From Bacteroidota bacterium (GTDB lineage Bacteria > Bacteroidota > Bacteroidia > AKYH767-A > OLB10), in assembly GCA_016714535.1 (NCBI GenBank), contig JADKDR010000004.1, positions 248,001 to 312,000 on the forward strand: a stretch of DNA of 64,000 bases. Direction: 5' to 3'. Made by a program: the position numbers and the translations under genes. The notes beneath the pieces are model-generated. The model was not told where the DNA came from, did no database searches, and was given only the letters and a program-made list of their open reading frames with translations. Below are positions 54,934-64,000 of this stretch, in pieces (within the stretch, counting starts at the first letter, position 1; each line of letters starts with the position of its first letter).

Positions 54934-57870
54934 TTACTGGCCACGTTCTCTTTTTTCTTTTGCCTTTATTTCAAAATCCTTAACGTATGTGCTGCCATTG
55001 CGGGTGGCAAATTTCAATTTATATTTTCCGGGAAGCAAATATATATTGCCATCATCGGCTGGCTTGATAATAATTTTTTCATCGGTTTCTTTTTTATCTC
55101 GATTTAACCAGGTGCTATAGTTAGACTTTTGCGTGGTATCGGTTTGTAAATTAAAGTTTAAAAAATTAATACCGGCCTCAGAAGAATCTTTTAGGGTGCG
55201 TAATATTATTTTTTCGTCTTCCGTTAATAATGTAACGGTTACTATATATGTAGAAGAACAATAATAGGGAACCTGAAACGAAGGCACATTTGGTTCATCG
55301 TATATACTGAATCGTTTTCCCCAATAGTCGCTATGGCGAGGAGCCATGGCTTCAAACAAGTGAAATTCTTTTTTTAATAAAGAATCGAATAATTGCTGTA
55401 CCAGGCTAACATCTGCCATATATACGCTGCGGCCATGTGTACCTGCCAGTATCTTTTTGTCGCGTGGATGCACAGCTATATCATGCACAGGCACAGCCGG
55501 TATATCTTTACTCCAGCGCATAAACGATTGTCCACCATTTAACGTAATGTACAGTCCATGATCGGTGCCTACGTACAAAATATTTTCGTTTGCAGGGTCT
55601 TCACGAATTACATTGATAGGTTCAAGAGGAAGGTCCTTGCCAAGCTGTATCCATGTTTGTCCGCCATCATTGCTTTTATACAGCAGCGCATCAAACTTAT
55701 CCCATCGGTAACCAGAAAGAGCCAAATAAATGCGCTCCAACTTATGTTTGCTTGTCTGCACACGCGAAACCCACATTTTTTCTGGTAGTCCTCGCGAAAT
55801 ATTCTGCCAGCTTACACCTCCATCTTTGGATAGATGTACCAACCCATCATCGCTTCCGGCAACTAACCAGCCAAAACGCAAAATCGATTCGTCAATACTG
55901 GTAAGTGTTCCATAGGGCACATCGCCCGGCCGTGCACCATTGGTGAGGTCGCCACTTATACATTGCCAATCATCACCTTTATTCATGCTACGATATATTT
56001 TATTTGCTCCCATATAAATTATATCCTGATTATGTGGAGATATTAATATGGGCGATTGCCAATTCCATCGCAACGGTTTTTCGCCAAGTTCTATCTGAGG
56101 GGTAATATATTTTTCGTCCTCTTTATTCATGTCAATACGGTAGTAATTGCCAAATTGATATCCGGTATATACCGTGTTATTATCGCGCTTATCAATTTGC
56201 ACTTGCATACCATCGCCTCCCATCAGGAATTTAGAAGGAATACCATTGTTATCCCTAATGGCATAGTTTCCTCCCGATTGTTTCCATTGCCAAACGCCAT
56301 TATCCTGCAACCCTCCATATACATTGAAGGGTTGGGCATAATCAAAATTAACCGAATAGAATTGCCCAACCGCTGGGCTGTTGCAATGAGTAAATGTTTT
56401 ACCACCATCGTACGAAATATTAATACCACCATCATTACCCAAAATTAAATGTCCACTACGTATAGGGTTACTGTAACAAACATGAAAATCGGCATGTACA
56501 TTATCTGCAGCAATTCGTGTAAACGTCTTACCCCCGTCAGCAGAGTTAAGCACATTATAACCTGAAAGGTATAAGCTGCTATCATTAGAAGGATCAACAG
56601 ATATTTGCCCGAAATAATACCCATAAGTGAAATAAAATTGCTCAAGGTCTTTAGTGTTTTGCTTTTTCCAGGTTGCGCCACCATCGGTACTCTTATAAAC
56701 TTCGCCTCCTATTACCTCTGTATCAAAAAGGTTATTATTAGCATCTTCCAGAAAATCAACCAGGGCAACCGGGGTTATTTTTTTTTGCTCCACCAGTTTC
56801 TTTATCCCTGATGCTGAATACTTATTTGGGAAATCGTATTTATCTAAATATCGCGTAATGAGTTTATCATCTGCGGCAATAAATTGTGCATCGCTCATTT
56901 TGCGTAAATCGTCTTTGCTCAATATAGGTAGTGTGTCTTTAGCAGCATCTTTAGGTTTTCTGTTTTGATTATCGAGCAATGCATAGAGCAACTTGCTATT
57001 TTGCTTGCTAATGGCCAGACCTATTCTGCCAACGCCATCATTTTGTGGAAAGCCACTTGTTGCAGTGCTCAGCAGCGACCATGTATTGCCGCCATCTACC
57101 GATTTGTATATGCCCGAACCATTGCCAGATTCGGAAAAGTTCCATGCTTTGCGTGCTCGTTGCCATGCAGCAGCATACAATACCTCCGGGTTTGCAGGGT
57201 CTATACATGCATCTATTACACCGGTTTCATTATTTATAAAAAGAGTTTGCCTCCATGTTTTTCCACCATCGGTAGTTTTGTATAAACCACGTTCGTTATT
57301 GGAGGTGTATAAATGTCCAATAACGGCTACCCATAGTACTTCTGGATTTGAAGGATGCACTAACACCCTGCCTATATGTTGCGATTCGGCCAGACCCAGG
57401 TGTTGCCATGTTTTGCCTTTGTCACGGCTACTGTATACGCCCGTACCGGAATACGAAGAACGGGATGAATTACTTTCGCCCGTGGCTACATAAATTATTT
57501 CCTTATGTTTCCAGTCAACTGCAATATCGCCAATGGTCATTACTATTTCATTATCGAACAAAGGGGTGAAGCTATGACCGTTATTTTCGGTTTTCCAAAG
57601 TCCTCCGCTTGCATAAGCCACATAAAAAATAGTTGGATCTGAGGGGTTTACATCAATATCTACCACACGCCCACTCATAATGGTTGGTCCTATATTTTTA
57701 AATGGAATATTATTTAATAGCGAAGTGCTATCGAGTAACGTGCGCTGCTTGTGCGCTGCCATTCGGTTAGTGGCAGAGGTTGGCTCCGGAAATTTTTCGG
57801 GCTTTGTTTTTTGCGCAAAAATATTTTGCACAAATATGAAAAGTAAAAGCACTGGGAATAGTTTATTCAT
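54934..57870 (-). CDS. Large BNR/sortilin-like propeller protein
   Basis: 978 aa from ATG 57870 (signal peptide MNKLFPVLLLFIFVQNIFAQ; the frame is open 16 codons upstream). It carries many BNR/Asp-box repeats of the form SxDGGxTW (YKTTDGGKTWRQT, YKSVDGGNTWSLL, YKSTDGGATWKKQ, HLSKDGGVSWQNI, YKSNDGGQTWIQL), the mark of VPS10/sortilin- or glycoside-hydrolase-like propellers, with an internal helical insert (about 330-420) and a C-terminal domain (850-978). No T9SS sorting domain is visible. It resembles the xyloglucanase-like family annotated as WD40/YVTN/BNR-like in Bacteroidota; catalysis is not established. Confidence 0.87.
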   Translation of the reverse strand: MNKLFPVLLLFIFVQNIFAQKTKPEKFPEPTSATNRMAAHKQRTLLDSTSLLNNIPFKNIGPTIMSGRVVDIDVNPSDPTIFYVAYASGGLWKTENNGHSFTPLFDNEIVMTIGDIAVDWKHKEIIYVATGESNSSRSSYSGTGVYSSRDKGKTWQHLGLAESQHIGRVLVHPSNPEVLWVAVIGHLYTSNNERGLYKTTDGGKTWRQTLFINNETGVIDACIDPANPEVLYAAAWQRARKAWNFSESGNGSGIYKSVDGGNTWSLLSTATSGFPQNDGVGRIGLAISKQNSKLLYALLDNQNRKPKDAAKDTLPILSKDDLRKMSDAQFIAADDKLITRYLDKYDFPNKYSASGIKKLVEQKKITPVALVDFLEDANNNLFDTEVIGGEVYKSTDGGATWKKQNTKDLEQFYFTYGYYFGQISVDPSNDSSLYLSGYNVLNSADGGKTFTRIAADNVHADFHVCYSNPIRSGHLILGNDGGINISYDGGKTFTHCNSPAVGQFYSVNFDYAQPFNVYGGLQDNGVWQWKQSGGNYAIRDNNGIPSKFLMGGDGMQVQIDKRDNNTVYTGYQFGNYYRIDMNKEDEKYITPQIELGEKPLRWNWQSPILISPHNQDIIYMGANKIYRSMNKGDDWQCISGDLTNGARPGDVPYGTLTSIDESILRFGWLVAGSDDGLVHLSKDGGVSWQNISRGLPEKMWVSRVQTSKHKLERIYLALSGYRWDKFDALLYKSNDGGQTWIQLGKDLPLEPINVIREDPANENILYVGTDHGLYITLNGGQSFMRWSKDIPAVPVHDIAVHPRDKKILAGTHGRSVYMADVSLVQQLFDSLLKKEFHLFEAMAPRHSDYWGKRFSIYDEPNVPSFQVPYYCSSTYIVTVTLLTEDEKIILRTLKDSSEAGINFLNFNLQTDTTQKSNYSTWLNRDKKETDEKIIIKPADDGNIYLLPGKYKLKFATRNGSTYVKDFEIKAKEKRERGQ
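55232..55253 (+). repeat. Weaker copy of the recurrent 22-bp motif (coding)
   Basis: GTAAC-GGTTA-CTATATATGTAG, opposite the BNR gene codons for YIVTVT. It may simply reflect the recurring peptide motif. Confidence 0.3.
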
Positions 57871-58086
57871 AAAGAAGTAGTTTAAGAAATGTAAATGTAG
57901 AAGTTTGATAACAATCAAAAATTTGTTTTGAAAAAATATGTGAATAATTCCCTATACCTGAAGGAAGCAAAAGTGCTCTATTTATAACCTAATTTATTTT
58001 TATGCGGTATGAAGAAAGTTAAAATTCAAAAGAGCGACTACCCTTGGCGATATAATTAGTATAATTGCATAAAACTTTAAAGGAAT

Positions 58087-58914
58087 ATGAAAAAATTTTT
58101 ACTTATGATGGTGTGTGCAGGATTCTTGTTTAATGCCAATGCACAAATTCAAAATTTTCAGGTTGGCGATGTAGCGCCTAATTTTACAGCTACCGACAAA
58201 GATGGTAATGTACATGATTTGTACACTTACACCTCACAAGGCAAGTATGTAGTAGTTGATTTTTTTGCCTATTGGTGCGGCCCTTGTAAAGCTACTGCGC
58301 CTAAGATAGAGCAGTTTTATAAAAAGTACGGATGCAATATGGGCAATGTAACAGTACTAGGTAATGAGTGCGATGCTGCCGGAACATGGGCAACGCTCCT
58401 TTCATTTGATTTACAAGCCGGTCTCGATACTTCTAATACATACCCAGCTTGGCCCGGTTCATTAGGAGGTTCAACTATTGCCAACTTGTATAACCCCTCT
58501 GCTTATCCTACCATTTGTCTTATCGGTCCTGATACAACATTCCTAAACATTGATATTTGGCCCATCAGTACGATTGCTGATATAGAAAATAAATTTCCTG
58601 CTAATGCACTTACTCCTATGACGTGCGTTACTGCAATGGATGAGCAAGGTATAGTTACCTTAAACAATCTATATCCTAATCCGGCTAATACTGAAATTAA
58701 CCTCAACCTCTCCCTTGCAAAAACCAAGGCATTGAGGTTAGAAATATCAGATGTAATGGGAAGGATTTTATATTCTGAATCACAAGGTAATATTGGAGCA
58801 GGCACTTCAGCCTTCACTGTAAATACAAGTTCGTTAGCACAGGGCCATTATTTTGTCCGTGTGATAGCGGATGGAAACGTTGCCCTAATTACTCGTTTCA
58901 ACATTTTGCGATAA
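58087..58914 (+). CDS. Thioredoxin-fold protein with T9SS sorting domain
   Basis: 275 aa: signal peptide (1-20), a TlpA-like thioredoxin domain with VVVDFFAYWCGPCKAT (C64/C67) and the cis-proline region PSAYPTICLIG, then a T9SS type A sorting domain (about 195-275; LNNLYPNPANTEIN, VMGRILYSESQGN, ALITRFNILR). Two further cysteines (GCNMGN, NECDAAG) are in the domain. It should act outside the outer membrane, unlike the periplasmic thioredoxin at 9357-9857, possibly to shuffle disulfides in other T9SS cargo. It is followed by a clear terminator. Confidence 0.93.
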   Translation: MKKFLLMMVCAGFLFNANAQIQNFQVGDVAPNFTATDKDGNVHDLYTYTSQGKYVVVDFFAYWCGPCKATAPKIEQFYKKYGCNMGNVTVLGNECDAAGTWATLLSFDLQAGLDTSNTYPAWPGSLGGSTIANLYNPSAYPTICLIGPDTTFLNIDIWPISTIADIENKFPANALTPMTCVTAMDEQGIVTLNNLYPNPANTEINLNLSLAKTKALRLEISDVMGRILYSESQGNIGAGTSAFTVNTSSLAQGHYFVRVIADGNVALITRFNILR

Positions 58915-58935
58915 AATAATAGAGTTTAAAAAATG

Positions 58936-58963
58936 AAAAACCGGCTCAAAGGCCGGTTTTTTT
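58936..58963 (+). terminator. Rho-independent terminator of the thioredoxin-CTD gene
   Basis: AAAAACCGGC pairs with GCCGGTTTTT around a TCAAAG loop, followed by a T-run, 22 bp after the stop. Confidence 0.9.
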
Positions 58964-59056
58964 ATTTTGATTGTCATATAATTGATGATAAAGCGAACAG
59001 TTACCATCTAAGTAAGTTGGCAAAGGGCGTGTTTGATATTATTAGGGATATCATTG

Positions 59057-59078
59057 CTAACTATTACCATATACTATT
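59057..59078 (+). repeat. Copy of the recurrent 22-bp motif
   Basis: CTAAC-TATTA-CCATATACTATT, in the gap between the thioredoxin terminator and the atpZ-like gene. Confidence 0.45.
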
Positions 59079-59081
59079 CTT

Positions 59082-59321
59082 TCACTTTTTATCGATAGAA
59101 CTCAGCTGCTTAATAAGCCAATACATTCCGCCAAAAACAGCAACGATAGAAAAAATTAAGGTAAAGACAGGCGAAGTATTGAGACGCTCATCTAATTTAT
59201 AACCACCATAGGTAAGCAAAAAAATAGTAGCTGCTAATTGAAGACCAATGGCACTATAGCGAGTATAGTTATTAGCCGACTTTTTCGGCAAGTCGGTTTT
59301 GCTCGGTTTTGGTGTCGGCAT
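59082..59321 (-). CDS. atpZ: AtpZ/AtpI-family membrane protein
   Basis: 79 aa with two transmembrane helices (about 23-41 and 50-70) in the pattern YSAIGLQLAATIFLLTYGGYKLDERL, typical of AtpZ/AtpI proteins linked to F0F1-ATP synthase assembly or Mg/Ca transport. Its 5' end overlaps the bactofilin gene by 50 bp in another frame, an unusually long overlap for real neighbours, so a later start is possible although none is obvious. In other Bacteroidota it often precedes atpB; here no ATP synthase genes follow, because the next gene is convergent. Confidence 0.8.
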   Translation of the reverse strand: MPTPKPSKTDLPKKSANNYTRYSAIGLQLAATIFLLTYGGYKLDERLNTSPVFTLIFSIVAVFGGMYWLIKQLSSIDKK

Positions 59322-59697
59322 AGTTTATTTCTTTTACCTGCCCCATATTGCAATTTCCGGTAAAGTTGGCGCCAACTTCTACAACTAATTTGCCGGTTAC
59401 AATATCTCCGCTAATTCGAGCCGTAGCCTTTAAATAAATTGTATCTGAAACATGGCTTGTCCCCTTTACAATACCGCTAATATCGGCATTCTGACAGTGC
59501 ACATCACCTTCTACAATTCCGGTAGGCCCTACCACAACTTTCGACTTGCTATAAACGGAGCCTGAAATTTTTCCATCTATACGTAAATCTCCATTACTAC
59601 GCACTTCACCTTCAATAGAGGTGCCCGCACCAATAATATTAATACTGTTGCTTGGCGTTTCGGCCGGCTTGTTATTAGTTGATTTAGAATTGAACAT
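59272..59697 (-). CDS. Bactofilin (polymer-forming cytoskeletal protein)
   Basis: 141 aa from ATG 59697 (an open frame extends 15 codons upstream). The central beta-helix has the family pattern: IGAGTSIEGEVRSNGDLRIDGKISGSVYSKSKVVVGPTGIVEGDV and SGIVKGTSHVSDTIYLKATARISGDI. The flanking tails are short. Bactofilins form filaments that position cell-envelope machinery. It lies between porW (126 bp) and atpZ on the same strand; this trio recurs in Bacteroidota as I recall it. A role in T9SS placement is speculative. Confidence 0.92.
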   Translation of the reverse strand: MFNSKSTNNKPAETPSNSINIIGAGTSIEGEVRSNGDLRIDGKISGSVYSKSKVVVGPTGIVEGDVHCQNADISGIVKGTSHVSDTIYLKATARISGDIVTGKLVVEVGANFTGNCNMGQVKEINYADTKTEQNRLAEKVG

Positions 59698-59822
59698 ATT
59701 ATAAATCTTTAAAAAATTCAACTTAGGGATTAAGGGTGACAAAAGTATACATTAATTTGGGTTTATCAACAGTCAAATGTTAATCAAGTTTTTGCCCAAC
59801 AAAAATTTCTACTTACCCTATA

Positions 59823-62549
59823 TTATTGATTATAATTCTCATCAAAGAAGTTGATGTAGGCATCAAGCTCTTTGTTTACCACTAGTTTGTTGAAGTTGGC
59901 GGGGCTAATTATAAAAAGCTGATACTCATAGTTGCTGTTTTCATCAAATACTTCTTCGCTGCTCATAAGCGTATTCATATAATCCATGGCCTCCTGATTT
60001 TTTCCAAATTGACGGATGGTAACATATTGCTTATCGCTGTTAAACATAGCGCTGTTAATCTGAAGACTATTGATGGAATAATATTTACTATTAAAATTGG
60101 AAACCTTTATTTTAAACTCGTTGGAATTGAAACCACTGTTTTCAAAAACAAACATGGTATAATGCGTTGTATCTTCATTGAAGGAAAATAGTTTTTTCTT
60201 GGCTTCCAATTCTTCTTCCATCTTGCGCTGGGCCTCTTCTTCATTGTCACCTTCCGGAATTTTTCCATCGCTTTCCTTAACCTGTTGGGTGGTATCGGCT
60301 TCGGTCTTTTGAGTAGATTGTGACAGGCTGTTTTTGGTAATATAATCGAGAATTTCTTTTGCTTTACCACTAACCGAATCGGCAGGATATCGGGCAATAA
60401 TATCGCGCAAGCTTAATTCGAAGTCGCGTACCGGGCGCAAGTGCCCAATCGACAGGGTTTTTAGAAAATCAAATTTCGGTGTTAAAGCACTTGGTGGGAA
60501 CATGCTATCTGCCTCATTCTTACGCTCAATTACAGCTGCATATTGCTTATTTAAATAGGCTCGGTAAGTGTTTTCGTAATAAGTGCGTATGATATCTGCT
60601 TTTTGTTGCTTACTATTAAAATATTCCGGGTTTAAAATCATTTGAGCAAATTCAGAATCACCATGTTTGTTGAGCAAAAGATTCTTATAATACTCTGACT
60701 TTTCAGGATCGCCCAGTGCGGAATAAAGGCGATACAAATTATAATAGGTTGGTAATTTGTAGTTGCTTTCGGGAAAACGCACTAATAATTTTTCAAAATT
60801 ATCGCGCGATTCAGGATATTCCTTTAATGACTCACGATAAATAATTCCGATGTTGTAATAAGCCTCATCTATTTTTGCGTCAGAGGCTTTCAATGCTTTT
60901 TCACCTTGTGGTATTTTTTTAAGATAGGCTTCTTTTTTAGCTTTATTTAATGAAGCCATATCCACTTTTGCAATAGTGTCGGTTTTTTCATCTTCATCTT
61001 CAACCTGAGTAATAGCAACACTCTCTTTATCTTTTCTGCGCCAATTATCCTCAAGCGGCCGGTTACCCCATTTTTTTACAAACTCATTAAATCCAAAAGA
61101 AATAGTGCTTTGATTATAAAAGTACCAGCTACCACCGCTTCCCGGCTGAATAAAGCCACTGTTCTGTTTCTGATTTTCTTCCATAAGGGCCATGTTGGCA
61201 TTATTCTGCTCCTCTAGTTCTTTTACTTTTCTGGCTTCTTCTTCCTGCTTTTTACGCTCAGCTTCTTCGTTTTCTTTTTCGATTAGTTCTTCTACATATT
61301 TTTCAAGTTCTTCTTTGCTTAACTTGGCAAGAGCTTGCAAACTATCTTCCTGCTCAATCACCATAATGTTTTCTATCAGGCGCTTCAGCGTAAGTTGTTT
61401 GTTGGCTATTTGTTCGTAACCGGGAAAGTCTTTTGTAAGAAACTGTATGGTACTATCATAATAAGCCTGCGCATAACGGTAGTTTTTTTTGCTAAAATAA
61501 ATCTCTCCTAATTCCAGATAAGAGATTGCCTTTTGGTTCACATTGGCCATGCTGGTCGAAACCGATTTTTTTAACAGGCTGATTTCTTCTTCTTCTTTAT
61601 TTTCAGTTTTAGCAATACCTGCAAGGGCGTAGTAAATCTGATCAAGATATTCTTTATTCTTGGCATCCTTGGCCATTTTGAGCAATTGCTTTTTTACTTT
61701 ACCGCTGCCTTCGCTACTGGCATCAAAGGATCGTGCACGATTTATTTTTGCATTAAAAGAAAATTCATAAGATGGGTTCATCTTTATTACTTTACCAAAC
61801 AAATCATACGCCTTCTTGGTCTCCCCTTGTTTTTGATATAGTTGTGCAAGAATAAAACGATACCTCGCCTTTTCTTGTTTTTTGCGTGTATGTTTTAATG
61901 CTTCTTCAAGAAATTTTATAGTATTGGGAATATCATCTTTCTTGTAATTAAAATCAGCCTTAATAAGGTTCAACATCTGCAACTGTGCGCGAGTCATTTT
62001 GGTTTGGTTATTCAAAAAGTCTAGCACATATTCTGCATCAAGCATTTTACCCAATTGCATATAGGTAAGGGTAAGCCACATCATAGCCGTAAACCGAGAG
62101 TTGCTTTCTTTAAATTCAGAAGAGGTAAACTGAAAAGTTTCTATAGCCGACCAATAATCGTGTTTGTAAAACTGGGCACGGCCAACTTCGAGGTAGTTTT
62201 CGTCAATCCATTTGCAATGTTCTTTGCCTTTGATTTTAATAGAGTGTCGTTGAATAACCAGAGAGGTTTTTTTGATAGACTCATCCAAATCAGGAAAATT
62301 GGCTTTTGCACCATTGGCATCGCCAAATTTGTATATGTCAAGTACCCTTTCAAATTTATCTGCTTGTCCGTCAAAAACCCGCGTTGCAACTTCGTTGGTC
62401 CTTTCACGTGCATTAAAGTACCCGTTGTAATGTGCGGGAAGATTATGATACGTGCGGCTAACAACCGTGCTGCGCTTACGAGAGCAGCCCGCGCTTACTA
62501 GCAACAGGACTAAAAAAACAATTACGTAAGGTTTGCTATTGAGTTTCAC
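59823..62549 (-). CDS. porW: T9SS lipoprotein PorW/SprE
   Basis: 908 aa from GTG 62549 (MKLNSKPYVIVFLVLLLVSAGC; lipobox Cys22); a TTG at 62591 is possible but gives a poorer signal. It is an outer-membrane-associated TPR lipoprotein needed for type IX secretion and, in gliding species, motility. After the lipobox comes the family start SRTYHNLPAHYNGYFNARE, then many TPR units (residues 120-400 and 560-700), a charged coiled-coil-like stretch (about 405-450, EEAERKKQEEEARKVKELEE) and a C-terminal domain ending INFFDENYNQ. Together with porX it shows that the organism has a T9SS. Confidence 0.93.
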   Translation of the reverse strand: MKLNSKPYVIVFLVLLLVSAGCSRKRSTVVSRTYHNLPAHYNGYFNARERTNEVATRVFDGQADKFERVLDIYKFGDANGAKANFPDLDESIKKTSLVIQRHSIKIKGKEHCKWIDENYLEVGRAQFYKHDYWSAIETFQFTSSEFKESNSRFTAMMWLTLTYMQLGKMLDAEYVLDFLNNQTKMTRAQLQMLNLIKADFNYKKDDIPNTIKFLEEALKHTRKKQEKARYRFILAQLYQKQGETKKAYDLFGKVIKMNPSYEFSFNAKINRARSFDASSEGSGKVKKQLLKMAKDAKNKEYLDQIYYALAGIAKTENKEEEEISLLKKSVSTSMANVNQKAISYLELGEIYFSKKNYRYAQAYYDSTIQFLTKDFPGYEQIANKQLTLKRLIENIMVIEQEDSLQALAKLSKEELEKYVEELIEKENEEAERKKQEEEARKVKELEEQNNANMALMEENQKQNSGFIQPGSGGSWYFYNQSTISFGFNEFVKKWGNRPLEDNWRRKDKESVAITQVEDEDEKTDTIAKVDMASLNKAKKEAYLKKIPQGEKALKASDAKIDEAYYNIGIIYRESLKEYPESRDNFEKLLVRFPESNYKLPTYYNLYRLYSALGDPEKSEYYKNLLLNKHGDSEFAQMILNPEYFNSKQQKADIIRTYYENTYRAYLNKQYAAVIERKNEADSMFPPSALTPKFDFLKTLSIGHLRPVRDFELSLRDIIARYPADSVSGKAKEILDYITKNSLSQSTQKTEADTTQQVKESDGKIPEGDNEEEAQRKMEEELEAKKKLFSFNEDTTHYTMFVFENSGFNSNEFKIKVSNFNSKYYSINSLQINSAMFNSDKQYVTIRQFGKNQEAMDYMNTLMSSEEVFDENSNYEYQLFIISPANFNKLVVNKELDAYINFFDENYNQ

Positions 62550-62756
62550 ACAAGATATCGTTTCAATAAGGTAAACAAATAAAACTATCAAAAGGCAAAA
62601 ATAGTATAATTATGCAATAAAATTAACAAGCGGTTGATAAGCTTAGTATACAAACAAGCTTACTTGAAATCTTGCTAAACCCAACTATTTGGTCAATAAT
62701 CCACCTTGCTTTAAGCAGAATGGATTTGATGGTTCAATTGCCGAAAAAACACCCAA

Positions 62757-64000
62757 TTACCTTTTTGAAACAAGTTTGCGATAAGTTCCCTGTGCGGTTA
62801 CCACGACTACAATATAGGTGCCAGTAGCAAGTTGACCGGCTTCAATGGTAGCCGTTGGTTGAAGCGGAATATACTCTTGCGAGAGCGTTTTTCCGGTGGC
62901 ATCGGTAATTAAAACTTCGGTAATGGGATGCTCCGATTGTACTTTGAGTTCATCATCAATTGGGTTTGGAAATATATTCACATGCACTTCTGCATTGTTT
63001 TCATTTATGCTGGCAGCAAGGTTAGAAGCTACTACAGGTATACGTGCACTTTCACAAATGGGGTCAACAGGATCTACCTCCCAGTCGTAAAAGAAATAGT
63101 AAAAAACACTTCCATTAGATGAGCCTATAATATCTACCACATCGGCAATGCTGTAAGGGTATTGTACCCCGCTCACACTTCTGAAAAAGTTGGAACTCCC
63201 ACCTGTGCCTAGCTTATACGAATTGCCTACATCAATTGTCATATTTAGGGTGATTCTGGTTTCTCCGGTATCCACCCAAACAGTAAGTGATTGCTTTATT
63301 ATTCCTGCTGAATCGCGAAGTTGTATTATTCGGTTTCCGGCCAAGCTTGAATATACTTTTACTGATTTGAGTAATATTTTTTTATGGACATCAAAAATAA
63401 GGTAACGTGTTGGGTCTGAAGTAAAGCTTCCCATGCCTATATTTTTGTCATGAGGAGGCATATAGCTTATTGGCAATACAATAGGAGTAGAGTTTGCAAC
63501 ATGATAGGTTGCAGTATTGTTTAAAACAGGTGTTGTATAGCTTGGCCCAGTGTGAAGCAGTGTGCCACCAGTAGGCGCATTATACCAGCGCAAATCACCA
63601 CTTCCGCTTGCATTTAAGGTAACAGTTGCCGGTGCCACAAACGAAACATTATTTGCGGCAGGCGCAGAAACACTTATCGCATTAATTGTGTATGGATTTG
63701 ATGTAGATAAACCGCAATAGTTGTCAACGGTTACCATATATGATCCTGCAGAAGAAACGATAATGCTCTGAGTGGTTTCTCCATTGCTCCACAAATAGGT
63801 AAAGCCGGGACTTGCTGAAAGCAAGGTGGTTTCGCCATCACAAAGTGTTTGATTCCCCTTGTTAACAATAATGGCTTGTGTGCCTGATGTGGCCTGTTCG
63901 GTAAGGGTAATTGGCACTGCCATCACATTGTTGTTTTCGTTTTCTTCCTGAAAATTGTTGTTCGGATCAATTTGTGCCACTATCCAATAATCGCCATTGC
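62757..64000 (-). CDS. T9SS-secreted protein, 5' end outside window
   Basis: The frame is open to the right edge: upstream of GTG 63980 it continues NGDYWIVAQIDPNNN, so the true start lies beyond 64000. Visible parts: a CARDB-like module (IDPNNNFQEENENNNVMAVPITL), an Ig-like/PKD-type module (TLCDGETTLLSASPGFTYLWSNGETTQSI), a second Ig-like module, and a T9SS type A sorting domain (NIFPNPIDDELKV, ITDATGKTLSQEY, YRKLVSKR). It is a probable adhesin or large surface protein. Its length and start cannot be known from here. Confidence 0.85.
   Translation of the reverse strand, partial: NGDYWIVAQIDPNNNFQEENENNNVMAVPITLTEQATSGTQAIIVNKGNQTLCDGETTLLSASPGFTYLWSNGETTQSIIVSSAGSYMVTVDNYCGLSTSNPYTINAISVSAPAANNVSFVAPATVTLNASGSGDLRWYNAPTGGTLLHTGPSYTTPVLNNTATYHVANSTPIVLPISYMPPHDKNIGMGSFTSDPTRYLIFDVHKKILLKSVKVYSSLAGNRIIQLRDSAGIIKQSLTVWVDTGETRITLNMTIDVGNSYKLGTGGSSNFFRSVSGVQYPYSIADVVDIIGSSNGSVFYYFFYDWEVDPVDPICESARIPVVASNLAASINENNAEVHVNIFPNPIDDELKVQSEHPITEVLITDATGKTLSQEYIPLQPTATIEAGQLATGTYIVVVVTAQGTYRKLVSKR

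Overview
The window is a chromosomal segment of a Bacteroidota bacterium, probably from the Chitinophagales/Sphingobacteriales side of the phylum (an inference from gene content). The evidence is the type IX secretion regulator PorX and lipoprotein PorW/SprE, at least eight secreted proteins with T9SS C-terminal sorting domains, a TonB receptor with a carboxypeptidase-regulatory-like N-terminus, and promoters of the TAnnTTTG type. No rRNA, tRNA, CRISPR array, IS element or prophage was recognised.

Layout. 1-6.4 kb: porX (cut by the left edge), frameshifted lysS, sodA, an unknown exported protein and a Tat-exported class V aminotransferase. 6.6-10.3 kb: a probable heavy-metal locus (HYC_CC_PP-like protein, TonB receptor, TlpA-like thioredoxin, HMA protein). 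10.4-17.5 kb: ldcA, an MBL-rhodanese-rhodanese sulfur enzyme, and a two-subunit NAD-type formate dehydrogenase. 17.7-22.2 kb: a tight four-gene envelope operon led by a 965-aa SBBP-repeat T9SS protein. 22.3-30.7 kb: purQ, an Ig-like lipoprotein, a eukaryotic-type citrate synthase, eno, a candidate small RNA and rnr. 30.8-32.7 kb: two coupled envelope genes that are both broken (one amber codon, one poly-A frameshift).

33-40.3 kb looks origin-proximal. mnmG and the next gene each contain a perfect 16-bp parS site, and a 580-bp AT-rich gap between nadA and tadA carries DnaA-box-like sequences. 40.4-50 kb: a pseudouridine synthase with four 48-residue tandem repeats, a large T9SS protein, and an operon of sigma factor, membrane-anchored beta-barrel-like protein, lipoprotein and PKD protein that could be a trans-envelope signalling system. 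50-64 kb: two glycosyltransferases, more T9SS cargo (including a thioredoxin with a sorting domain), atpZ, a bactofilin, porW, and a T9SS protein cut by the right edge.

Two features cut across the window. Five genes (lysS, the TonB receptor, one OM protein, two T9SS proteins) are interrupted by one-base changes, each at a homopolymer. lysS is essential, so sequencing or assembly error is the leading explanation for most of them. Separately, a 22-bp motif (GTAAC, four variable bases, A, then CYATATACGTTT) recurs in at least five intergenic sites and several coding sites.
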